From Asterionellopsis glacialis (Eukaryota > Bacillariophyta > Plagiogrammaphyceae > Rhaphoneidales > Asterionellopsidaceae), in the NCBI GenBank assembly GCA_014885115.2, contig WKLE02000438.1, forward strand, positions 1-14,825: a stretch of DNA of 14,825 nucleotides, in the 5' to 3' direction. This document shows, one piece after another, positions 1-11,300 of this stretch. How positions within the stretch are numbered: position 1 is the stretch's first letter; each line of letters starts with the position of its first letter. Below the pieces are notes generated by a model, which saw nothing but the letters and a program-made list of their open reading frames with translations, ran no database searches and had not been told where the DNA came from. The translations under genes and the position numbers were made by a program.

Positions 1-2
1 GT

Positions 3-1001
3 TTCCTAGATGAAAACAACGCAACACTTGGATTAGGTGTTCCAGTTTGCGAACCGTTAATTGCAGGTCAACACATTGATATTGGACAAGTTTGTGTCAC
101 GATAGTGCAAAACGATGGTGACCCCTACTTGAACTTTAATTACAGTGTCGAGTCCCCTTGGTTGTTGAGTGAATATCATCTTTGGGTGGGTACGGATGTA
201 GCTGATATACCCACGTCAGGAAATGGAGGTCATCTTAGGAAAAAAAAACCTATTGTTAGTCCTGGAGGTTTCCCGTACAAAGGAGAGAACATCAGTGATA
301 CAGAAATACTTGTAAACGTAAACATGACGCTTCCGGACTGTAATAATACCCCACTTTATTATTACGTTGCTCATGCAGCTGTAGAGAAAGTGGAGGATGG
401 AGTGGTTGTCCAGAACGAAACGGCTTTTTCTCACGGTACTGATTTCGATGGAAATCGGTGGGGTTGGTATTCGGAAATTGAAATGACTTGCTGTGAGGTA
501 GATGATATTCCTCCTGATGTTAATGGTACTGGCAATTCTTCGTGCCAAACTGCCTTTGCCTATTCTAGTGATGAAAATGCAACATGCTTTCGGGATATTG
601 ATGAAGACGGCGATGGCAAAAGTGATTTTGCTAGGTGGGGATGGACGTTGGGTCCACTAACGCAAAATGGAGGTCCATATGAGTTCGAAATCTATGCAGG
701 CGCTGGCCAATGTGAACTTGATAAGGGAACACATGTTGGCAACTTAACTGTGGATGTTGGTTCTTTTATTACAGTCACATATAACATGATCGATAACTTT
801 TCCATGAATGAAACCCATCTCTACGTCGGCACTGAATTCCTTCCAAAAAAGGATGGTGCTGATACGGTCGCACCAGGACAGTACCCTGAAAAGGATGAAT
901 ACGTTCCAGACTTAAAAACAATGGTGGTATATGAAGTAAATAATCCAGGTACTGACTTTTACGTTGTCGCACATGCTGGTGTATGTGGCGAATTTGAATA
1001 A
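3..1001 (+). CDS. Secreted N-glycosylated repeat protein, 3' part (5' end outside window)
   Basis: The frame is open from position 3 with no start codon, so this is the last 332 residues of a longer protein ending at TAA 999-1001. It holds about two copies of a roughly 150-residue unit. Matching landmarks are EYHLWVG (about residue 57) with THLYVG (about 273), SPGGFPY with APGQYP, and YYYVAHA with FYVVAHA. A NETAF/QTAF plus RWGW block separates the units. About eleven N-X-S/T sequons and several cysteines (TCC, SSC, ATC, GQC, GVC) point to a secreted or surface glycoprotein. Residues around 198-209 form an Asp-rich DxDxDG loop that could bind calcium. I recall similar GAGQC...VAPGQYP...VVAHA repeats in marine bacterial and diatom surface proteins, but no function is established. 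No introns are evident. A signal peptide would lie upstream of the window. Adhesion or cell-wall association is inference. Confidence 0.75.
   Translation, partial: FLDENNATLGLGVPVCEPLIAGQHIDIGQVCVTIVQNDGDPYLNFNYSVESPWLLSEYHLWVGTDVADIPTSGNGGHLRKKKPIVSPGGFPYKGENISDTEILVNVNMTLPDCNNTPLYYYVAHAAVEKVEDGVVVQNETAFSHGTDFDGNRWGWYSEIEMTCCEVDDIPPDVNGTGNSSCQTAFAYSSDENATCFRDIDEDGDGKSDFARWGWTLGPLTQNGGPYEFEIYAGAGQCELDKGTHVGNLTVDVGSFITVTYNMIDNFSMNETHLYVGTEFLPKKDGADTVAPGQYPEKDEYVPDLKTMVVYEVNNPGTDFYVVAHAGVCGEFE
594..629 (+). other. DxDxDG putative calcium-binding loop within the repeat protein
   Basis: The coding frame reads DIDEDGDGKSDF here, a spacing of acidic residues like that of EF-hand, dockerin and thrombospondin type-3 calcium loops. 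It sits just before an RWGW landmark. Unit 1 has only the shorter TDFDGNRWGW at its matching place. Calcium binding is inferred from the motif alone. Confidence 0.45.
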
Positions 1002-1087
1002 AACCATGAAACCATGGAAATCGATGTTGCCATGGCGTCTGAGTGCAACCCCATGATAATCCAAGACGAGAAAACCAATGTGTGGAT

Positions 1088-1103
1088 GGCGGCGGCGGCG
1101 GCG
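1088..1103 (+). repeat. GGC trinucleotide run
   Basis: About five GGC/GCG units form a short GC-rich microsatellite in an otherwise AT-rich spacer. In the frame that continues past the stop of the upstream gene it would read as a short alanine run. Confidence 0.7.
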
Positions 1104-1867
1104 TGTGGAGGGATGACAAGGAGAAGGAAAAAGATGGCGGATTTGAATTTAGTACAAGCGCACCAGTAGTAGTTACTGACTGTACCTGCAAGGTACGGTA
1201 CCTGGTACCTTTTATATATGTTGTATGATTCATGTACTTAGCTGTACCGGTATGAAAATCCAAAAAGTTTATATTTGATAGTTAGTAGAAGTGGCGGATG
1301 AACGGAAGACGGAGACATATACCTCTACAGTACATACATATTTTTATGAGTATCATCCTTAAGTCGGTGTTTAATGGTTAATATAATTAGGAGATATTAT
1401 TTATATATATTTATGTTTTTTGTTGCTGAGAATATAGTATAATTTATACGTATTAATAAGTAATTCATATACTTAAAGTGTATCGTAGTAGCAAAAGGAA
1501 CGGGAGAATGTGACGGGAATAAAAACAACTGCATGTTAGGGATAATGGTAAATACACTTCCGACACACACAAAATAATGGATTGTGTTTGGAGGGGAAAA
1601 CATTTTTTTTTGTCTGTCGTTCAATGTGTGTTTCTCTTGTTGTGGAGGGTGTACAGTACATTCCCGGATAAATATGACCTTTCAAGATGGATGATGAGAA
1701 AGATATATATATCAAATCTCTATTAATCTGTCCTTTTTTTTTAATGCATGACAATATTATATCCTAGTATGATTCTGGATATGCATTTCTTTATTATACT
1801 CTATAATATATATTATGACATGAGATGATCATGTCTAGAGAGTAGACTTTGGTGAGTACAGTTCGTC

Positions 1868-1888
1868 CTGTACTGTACTGTACTGTAC
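1868..1888 (+). repeat. CTGTA pentanucleotide tandem repeat
   Basis: Four CTGTA units plus a final C form a short microsatellite. The first unit pairs with GTACAG at 1856-1861 across a 6-nt loop, so a small hairpin is possible. Confidence 0.8.
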
Positions 1889-2330
1889 GGATTCTAAAAT
1901 ATCCCTAAATATTTTATTTATTGACGTGAAAAGCATTTTTTTTTTTCACCTACAACCTGTTGTTGTTAAAGCTAGAAAAAAGAGTATATGAAAATAATGA
2001 CAGAATGTATTCTACATGTACATGATATATTAGTATTGCCTCCAAACATATCAAAGCTCCGTATCAAAGAAGCATTGTAACAGCCTCACTAAATATATTT
2101 CAAGTTGTCTTGGACCATCAAAACATAACTCTGTAACCCTTTCACTCGCCATCCATGTACAGTATGCAAAAACATGGTGCAACAGACTTTCAGAGGAAAA
2201 TTGATATTAACTTATTCGAAATCCCCAAACCAGATACATACAGGAATCATATTTTGAGGTAGGCGGGACCGTCGATTTTGTAAGTCTTGTGGCTACACAC
2301 CAATTGTATATTTATCAATGAGAATATCTA

Positions 2331-2336
2331 TTTATT
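2331..2336 (-). promoter_or_regulatory. Candidate polyadenylation signal for the BEACH gene
   Basis: The minus strand reads AATAAA about 60 bp past the TAG stop at 2397-2399. Its distance and strand fit a short 3' UTR. It is a single motif in AT-rich DNA, so chance is possible. Confidence 0.4.
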
Positions 2337-2396
2337 TTTATACTCTCCCCAAAAAGAGGAGGGAAAGAAACACGACACGTGTAGTTCGTTCTGTTA

Positions 2397-5300
2397 CTAC
2401 TTTTTACTTTTTCGCGACATGAAACCTCCGAGAAATCCACTTACTCCTTTTTCCTTCACATCACTTGATACTTCCTTTCCAATTTCTTTACCGACCCCAA
2501 CAACCTTGTTACCTAAACCTAATCCCTTTCCAAAGGCATTCTTTATACGCTGCGCTGGTTTGGCTAGGGCTTGACCAACTTGAGATGCCACACTGGATCG
2601 TTTGTGTTTTTCAGACCATGCACTAATTCCTGGCAAGGCATGAAGACGCAAGGCACCTGAGGAACAGGCTGCAGCACCTACAATAGGTCTCATAATGGAT
2701 GGACCAAAGTCAACGTCCCATGCCTTGGGCAAGTTTTCGTCCAACGCTTCTGTTTCAGCAACATGCCATTCGTCAATAAATTCTAATGGTGTGATTGCGG
2801 ATAAACGATGGATGGTTATTCCACGACCAGCACAAACCGTAATGGCAGTCCCATCTGGTGTACATGTAATCTTGTGAGGCATTCCTCTCCATGATTCAAG
2901 AGCCTTGGAACCTAAGCTTACACCCTCCAAGGAGAACAAATGCAATGTAATAATGACTCGATTGAACGATTCACTTTCGGATGATGATAAGATTGTCTTG
3001 CAAACACAAACCAAGAATCCTTGAACGCTCAAGCACAAGGCAGGAGTGTCGGCAAAGACAGTTTTCGATGACAAGTTTCCTTCCGACAGATACGATGCAT
3101 CCAATGTGTCTTGTGGTGGTGAGAAACTTCGAATCATTGCACCGTTGCCGATACTAAATATGCAACATCGATTGTCGGAAACAGACGCACAAACATGAAT
3201 GGCCCCACTGAGAGCAACTGCGTGAATCTTGGAACCCTGGTGGCCATGCATACGAACACGTGGACGTAACGGAAAGTAATGCGATGACATGAATCTCCAA
3301 ATGGATGCTCCGCCATCAGCGCTACCCAACATGGCCAGTTCACCCCCCACACCACCGTGGCCTGCCGCAGTTCCGATTGGATCCATGGCAATACATGTAA
3401 TCCGACTACTGTGAACCGATGAAACAATTGCTTGTCCTCTAACACTGCCTTTGGCGGGATCTACAAGTTGCATCGAGAGTGCACCTCGACCGTCACCATC
3501 ACTCAACACCAATAAAACGGTACGACCAGCAAAAAGAGTTTTCGATATGCCAATAGCTGGCAAAATCGTTGTGCCGTCTCCAGCACGTTTTGTGGGAACG
3601 TGAGGTAATCGGGGTACAGCACGGAATCGCGGTAATTCGCGTTGAGCAACAAAACAACCCCTGTCGATCGGCACCCGGTTTCCACTGTTGGCCTGGTGAA
3701 TCAGCCTTTCGTCGGCGGTTTCTTCCTCCGGTTTCCATGCCCATCTAAAGGAATGGAATATACCCTGAGAGTCAACTGCCAAGCACCGATCAACCCCTGC
3801 AAGTCTTACAGCAATCAAATCGGCATGAGGACCAGGTGGAGGAGCTGCCAGGTGCACCCAATGTGAGATTGGAGCAGTCAAGAAAGGCAAGAACAATGGT
3901 TCCCCAATAACTCGTTGACTACCATCTTTCTTCAGCATGGGTTTGATGGCCCCCTCTCCTTCCCCACGGGCAGCTCCCTGTGTATAGGCACTCAACATCT
4001 GGTAAAAGGTTTGTCGGCGGAAATTTCTCCATCTCTGAACTCGATGCACGTGAGGCCTTCGGAACAACTGCATGGGGCATTGTCCAAAGTGCGCTATTTG
4101 CAACTCAGTTGCTTGTCGTAGTGCTGGATCTTCGATACTGGCAACATCAACACTTCCATAGTACGTCAAATAAAAGAAGACATTATGGGCTTTTATCGCC
4201 TCAGGGCCTTGTTGCTTCCTGTGAACACGATATCGAACCACAAAAGGAATGACCAAGTTAGGCACAAACAAGAGTGGTGCAGTCTCCAAGAAAAGGAAGC
4301 CGACTGTTAAAAATACTTACCTTCCAAATATTAGGTCGATCCAATTAGGAAGCATTTCTGAACAGATGTCACTTTCAAGAGCATCTCTCATCACTTCGAT
4401 GAATTTTTCCGGGCTATTGTTTGCCCATGGTGGCAATCTTACATCGTCTAATAGTTCCCCGTCTTGTGATGTACCCAGCTTGAAATTGTTTGTATTCTTC
4501 AAGAAGCTCGGGTTGCAGTACCATTCAGGAGTCAATTCTTTTACTTCAGCTGCAGAAGCACCAGTGCACATGTCCCATGTTCTTGGTACAGAGCTGAATA
4601 AACGATCTGCCACATCAAAGTGGCCACCTTGGAGTGAACGATGCAATCCTGCAAAAGGATGCATCCGCACCAAGAAATGAAGTACAACACCAGCGCTTGT
4701 CGAGTAGTGACTGCCATACATGAACGGCGGGATAGTTTGATCAGCAAAAGATTCAAATCGCTCGATGAAGTCCTCTAGACGATCAGGATTCAGTGCACCC
4801 ACTGGCTTAGATAAGTCTCGAAAGTTTTTTTTGTCAGTCAAATCCGGTATTTCTGTAGAATGATAGTTAGAAAGAACCCATGGCATCACCGGGTACTGGC
4901 ACAGGTCGTTGTAACTTCGTCCTGCTAGAATATTGAGATGCAACAAGTAGTCGAAGTTTGTGATTCTCCCTTCTACCCATCCCATTGTTAACCGACTAAG
5001 TTGCTCGTGAAGGAATTGGCCACTTCTATCCGGCCACTGCTTGATGGTTTGGGGTGGAGCCCTTTTCATGATAGCATGGGCAGCATCGTCTCGTCGGATG
5101 TTACCCTCGTAACCGGGACCGAAATCAAGAAATAGAGATGTTGCTGGAGCATATAAACCAAAACCTCCGAAAGAACTACCCCCAGAGGGCAAAAAGAACA
5201 TTTCAAGAGCCGAGTCACGCAGTCTGTAACGTCGAAGATAAACATGCGAAAGTTCGGAGAGGTTAAACCGCATCGACTTTGGGCGTAATGCTGCAGTCTC

Positions 5301-8300
5301 CCTATGCCGTTTTACGATATCGTCTACCGCTCTTTGACTAAAGTTACCTCCAGCCTCATCTATCAATCTTTGGCGGTCTGCTTCGTCTTGGGTTGCAAGC
5401 ATTTCCCCGTCAAACAAGCCTTCTGCTTCTGCGTCATACTCTAGAATCAAGTGAGTTGCTGATAGTAAAATGGTGCATTCTCGACATCCTTCAGTTTTCA
5501 CATGGACACAGTTATCGAAGTGAAGCTCTATCATTCGCGCTGCAGAGGAATGGAGAAGGCTTATCGTGGATGATGAATTATCGGGTGGGTGAGAAAAGCT
5601 ACTTGATGCAATATTGTGGTGAACATTATCAGCTTTTTCTACCGGTTCTACTTGCGAAGATTCCTTCGTAGCTACCGTTTCAGCTCCAGCGTCAATCTTA
5701 TTATCACCTGACTCTTGTCTTTGTCCTTCGTTTTTGTCTGGGAATCCGAGGTATGCTTCCCCACCATGATTGGCATTCTCAGGTATATCCGTTTCTTCTT
5801 TGCTCGGGAAACCAAGAAAATCTTCCACCCCCTCATCGTCTGAATCTTCTTCATAAGTCAGGTCTTGATTCACTTCAAGAGCATCGCTTTCTTCCTCCTC
5901 CTCTTCCTCCTGTTCTTGTTTTGTAATATCAACAATAGCTACATTGGTAGACTCGGCGAGCGCCTTTTGAAATTCGAGATCCTCAGTCGAAACAATATGT
6001 CGAGGTGCAGCTCTCTTCTTTTCCTCATTTTCGTTGTCTTGGTCTCCCACCTCTTCATCTTCCTCGACTTCGCCTTCAGGAATCAGCTCTTGGGAGGATG
6101 GTCCATGGTCAAGATATGCAGGAATATATCTCCTAAACTGAGGGTTGCATGGCATGCTTATCAAACGACTGCGGACATCTCGATTGCCATCAGCTGTGCA
6201 ACGTTCCCACAGCTTGTCCATGCTACCACTTGAAGCATCTGTGACAAACTCCATATATTGTGCCCAACAATAGCGTTCAACGAATGACATGCAACTGTAC
6301 CGACGTGCAGGAAGGAATGTTGATGCGACCTCCTTCAAGCGGGACTTCTCAATAGCAGATAACTCTATGAAATTAGTCATGGCATCTGCTGCAGTTTCAG
6401 TTCCCATGATTGGCATAGATGGTAAGTCTGAGGAAATACTTGATGATGACATGCTTGATGGCTTGGGGGATAGGGGTGCAGTAGCATTGCTCCTCTTACC
6501 AACCTCATCTTGGACTGTCACAGCTTGATCAAATAGTTCAACGAGTTCTGATTCTGCACTTTCCCGAGCCACACTTTCATCCCATGTGTCCAAGTATGAG
6601 GAAAGGATTGAGAGCATAGCCTCCACTTGTTTTTCGTGACCACTTTCCACCATAGATTGAGACTCCTTGGAACATTTCTCAAGTGCAGAACCAAGACCCT
6701 TGTAGTGACTCCACCCGAGCTGGGTGACGTTTGCGTCGTCAGCTCCAGTGTTACTGGCAGCACTATCAGGAAACATGACAAAATCTTCACTGCCTCCAGT
6801 GGCTCTGTTTCTTTGCTGAGCGGGGGGTGTCAAGGGGGGATCGTCATCCTTGCTCTTGTTTGAATGGTTGCTAGAATCATCAAAAGTGATTGTTTCTACC
6901 TCTCTTTGCTTCTCATCGCCTAAAGTCCGGTCTGGAATTAAATCTCCACCAAGTATCATGCGTTCCACCTCCTGGGAAGATTGTGCTTCCGAAGCCAGTG
7001 ATTTGGCACTTGCTTGTTCGGTACCATCTCTATCAGTAACACCCTTGCCATCTTCTTTATCGTCGTCATACTCATATGCATCAAACAATGTGTGCTGTCT
7101 GCGTTGTCTCTCGCCATCATAACGCACTCTGATCTCTTCTGCGATCGCTACAAAGAGAAAAGAGCAAATCTTAATGGCGTCATCATCATTTGCGTTTTGT
7201 TGGTACACATTAGCTCTTCTCAGAGATGCTAAAGTGTTGAGTGCTACATCACGGGAATTCGGAAACGACAGCCCGACAATTGCATCAATCAGAGAGTGTC
7301 GTAGCTCGTTTGCCAACTGAGACAAGAGCGGTACCTTGACTGTCTCAACTTTCGAGCTACGATCACCAGTTTCTTCTTGTTGTTCAGATGGTGCCGTCCC
7401 AACCACCAAAGGAACTCTCACAACAAGAGTAGAGCGAATACACCCAAGGCACCCTAGAAGGATACGCAAACAGGGCTGTAAAATTGGAAGAAGCAACTGA
7501 GAACTTGCATCTTCCGTAACTCCCGAAGATGTGACTGACATTGGTGTGCGAAGATTTGGCGAAGCCAGGGTGCGATTATGTCGAGAACTTGGTCTACCTA
7601 CGAACGTGTCATCTAGCGAAAGTGAGTTTTTACTACCTCCAAGATCATCTTCGTTGTTTCCACCATCTGCGACTTGTTGAGTAAATTGGTTCCAACCTCC
7701 CATCTCTCGCCCAAAGGTCATAATTTCAAGCATGGCATAGAGTAGACAAATTTGATCAGGGCTATAGGGTCTTGGACTACTTCCATCATCGTCTACTTTA
7801 GAGCCAGTACCCTTTGGGTTGGTTCCTCTGGGTATTTGAAGAAGTTCCTTTTCTTCGATCAGGTCACAAAGCCGTGAAACAGCGGCACATGTTTCCAGAG
7901 GCCACATATCGTCTTCGTATTCTTTTGGAAGTAATTTAGTGAGTACTAAAGCTGCCAAACGACAGAGCACACTCTTGGCTAACCCCTGAGGATCAAATTC
8001 AGATTCTGTGCGTGTTTCTCCTCCTGAATCATTACTGTTGGAAGGAGGAGCAGGCGTGGGTTGCTTCTTGCTGTACGCAACTGATTCTTGTAATGCGGTA
8101 ATGACAGACCTCCAAACTATCGTCGAAGCTTCGCCTCCACCATGTCTCATCGCGTTGACAATCAAATCAGAAACTGTATCCAAAATAGCACGTTGACTTG
8201 AGATCATAGTTCTCAAGACGACATCAACTGTTAGGGTCTTGGATATATTCGTGATTGGTTTACTAGACGACTGGTTGTTTGACCAGACGATACTTTTACC

Positions 8301-11300
8301 AATGGTAGGGACATCTACCCAATCGGTTTCTGCAGACCGTACATCATCAGAAGGTTTTGATAGGGGAGAAAAAACTTCAACGATAGTAGCATTCTCAGAT
8401 GGATCCTGCTTGTCTTTCTCGTCTGAGGAAGCAGAATCAACAGCGGCTGCGGCAGTGAGAACAGGCCGACGTAATTCAATGTGATTTTCAAGTAACATTA
8501 GAACAATCAAAAGTGATGGTGCGTTGTCCTTGGCAGCCTTAACTGCAGCCGAATTGGCGAGCGATTTACGACGATTCCTGATTCGTTTCTTAGTTGTGGT
8601 TGCCTTTGGAGCTGTTGTACTTAAACTACCATAAACACGTTGAAAGGATGACCCAATTGCGGTGATAAGTTCAGATAATATACCCAAGGATACATGATCC
8701 ATCGGATCACTTCCTTCCAGGGATGAAGGAATAGTGGTATCCTGTGGATGGGACACCAATGACACAACAAGTCCTGGTAACAATGGTACAGCAATTCGAA
8801 GACGATCTGTCAACAAATCAACGTAACTCCAAGATCTAAAAATATGGGATAGGAGAGCATCAAGAAATTGTTTATATGAGATCAGTAAAAAAGGAAACGA
8901 ACAGTTTCGTATCATCTAGACAATCATAGGTCAATAATACTTACCCTGTCTTATCACGATTTCTTGAATCGCCACTCCCAACAGTCAATGCCATAACTGG
9001 TGGTGGCAATAACAACAATGCTACCATTTGATTCTCATCGCGATTACGCTTCCTACGACGACGCTTGTTTTTACCACCACTTGTGCCACTACTCCCTGAC
9101 ACTAAACAACCTTTTAGACTTCCTGCTAAACTTGAAGCCAATAACAAACTACCTGTTGATTTTGCTGATATTTCACCATCAACACCAGAGATAGATGTTA
9201 CCCATGCAAATAATAACAAAGCAATCCTCCAATGATGTTTCCATGATAAACATGAATCATCATCGTCGTCGTCGACATTATCATTATCAGCAGTATCACA
9301 TTTCGTGTCGTGTTTTTTGTCCTTGTCGTCATCTTCCTTACTGAAAGTCACTGTGGATGTCTTCTTCGTTTGGGATGTAGTTGTAGTTTCTTTCATCATG
9401 GTGCGTTCGCCACAAAAGATTGTACGACTTAGTAACATAGGTGCAACAACATCATGATATTGTGCCATTAAGAGATTGCGTCCTAATCTTGCAGCGACTT
9501 GCATTTTGCGTTCTTGTTCCGCATTATTCTTTTCATGTATATCTAACAATGATTGTGATTTGGCACGGTTACCGCCACCAAAACGACGATCGGGTTGTGA
9601 ATTTGTGGCAGAAGTCGTATTACTGCCCCCTTGTTCTTGGTTGTCATCATCTTCCTCTTCATCGGTAATCATGGTAGTGGCTGGTAATATATCACACCAC
9701 TTTAATACCAATTCCAATGCTGTCAAAACAACATGACATCCAACACTCCCCAAGGGAGAATCACTTAATGCACCCATACATGCAGCAACGTCATGTTCAG
9801 CTTGTGTAATGACCCGTCGATTCGAAAAGGATGCCAATATCATTGAAAATAACAATTGAGATAAATGATTTGCAATTTGTAACAAGGCTTCATAGTCTTC
9901 ATCATCTTCGTCATTGTCGTCACTGGTACCATCATGGTTCTTATCGTCGCCGCCGTCGTCATCTACTGCCACCGTCTTCTTTTTCTTTTTGGTCATATAG
10001 ATGGAATCAAAACGTAATTTGATTAAATCTAAAAAGGATTGAATAGGTATTTGACTACGTAATACAACACCATAGGATATATCACCACCACCATACCGTT
10101 CTGCCAAGGCTCGAAGGACCAATTCTGTCTCTACTAAACTTTGATCACCCCATAAATCAAAATCTAAAACAAATCCAAATATCGCAGTCAATGCCAAATC
10201 AGATGATCTCCGTACCTTCATGGCAGGTGTTAATCGATCCAACGATGGTGATGGTGGACCACAACAGGCATGGATTAAATATACACATGCCTCTGCTACT
10301 GGCATAGGTATTACAGCAGGACAAACCACTGTACTTGTTGTGGTTGTAGAAGACGAAGACGAGAATTCTGTTGACGAGGAAGATGTACTACCGATGTCTT
10401 CTTTTTGAGATAAAGTTTGTAAATCAGCTTCACGATGTTTTGCAATTTGAGATAAAAAGGTTTCCAATGTAGGACACTCGGTATCCTCCTCTTTGTTTTT
10501 ACTTTTCTTACCAAAGATACCCAACACATAGGCTCGCACCAAGGATCGTCGCAGGGTTGTGGCCAATATATGTAATATACCCGATTGTAAAACTTCTTCA
10601 TGAACACGTCCGCCACCATATTGGACCATGGTGGCCAAAAACATAATATATTGTGCTGCCAGGGCACCATTGTTGGAATACAAATTCCACAATTCCCGTA
10701 ACGAATTCTTATACAGAGTATCTTGCAAACGTACCAAAAATCCTGGTGGGACCAGGGATCGAAAGAATGGTAAAATGGACGATGGGACAGCCGATTGTTC
10801 CAACAAAATCACACTTAGTAATTTGGATGAATCCAATCCTAATTGTGTATCCACCATGGCACCATCTTCAGAATATAATAAAAATTCACTTAAACTATGA
10901 TGTACTGTGACACCTGATCCTAAAAATTTCAAGGGTGCATCTGGTTCGACATAGACAGGTGAAGGTTGGATTAAGCCTACCTTGGGTGTTTGATCAGTGT
11001 CACCATTGGAAGTTGATGCCGCTAATAAAATTCTTGGATTTTTCGAATGCAAAGTCCCCAAGACACGGACACAGGCTGCGGAATAGGCATAAATGACACG
11101 TGATGCCAATCGTTGTAATTCCAAGGCCTGAACGGATGTACAAAGAGGTATACCCACGTTGGGTCCCTCTAATGAACTACCCTTGGACCAATTACTGACA
11201 GGAGGTAATTGTGCTAATATACGACCCTGTTGTTGCAATGACATACTCGGTCCAGCTTCTGCCAATAAGGCTTGGATCGAGGGAGGTATAGCATCTGGAT

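Larger units (their letters stand above)
1002..2396. other. AT-rich spacer between convergent gene ends
   Basis: No convincing gene is present. The first 165 bp continue the upstream reading frame past its stop (see findings). The rest is AT-rich with T and A runs. It is rich in the palindrome GTAC, including a GTAC/GGTACC cluster near 1180-1210, a CTGTA tandem repeat at 1868-1888 and further copies to about 2160. The 3' UTRs of both flanking genes must lie here. AATAAA occurs at 997-1002, overlapping the stop of the plus-strand gene, and again at 1518-1523. Confidence 0.6.

Noticed and set aside
775..1263. Minus-strand 162-codon frame overlapping the repeat protein end
   Set aside because: It is the shadow of the plus-strand gene and its spacer, with low-complexity PPPPP from the GGC run and no recognisable domain.
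1002..2396. Search for tRNA, snRNA or mobile-element ends in the spacer
   Set aside because: No cloverleaf, terminal inverted repeats or target-site duplications could be seen by eye; only simple repeats and AT-rich DNA.
2397..4289. Frame starting at ATG 4289 as a stand-alone WD40 protein
   Set aside because: The first 23 codons are intron 2 sequence, and the following residues complete the BEACH domain from the previous exon.
4317..8915. Frame starting at ATG 8915 as a separate gene
   Set aside because: Its first 26 codons lie inside intron 1 and its last codons end at the intron 2 donor. The conserved BEACH domain would be cut in half.
9831..10022. Plus-strand frames inside the BEACH exons, here rich in His and Arg, and many similar ones
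   Set aside because: They are antisense shadows of Asp-rich and Ser-rich coding triplets and have no support of their own.
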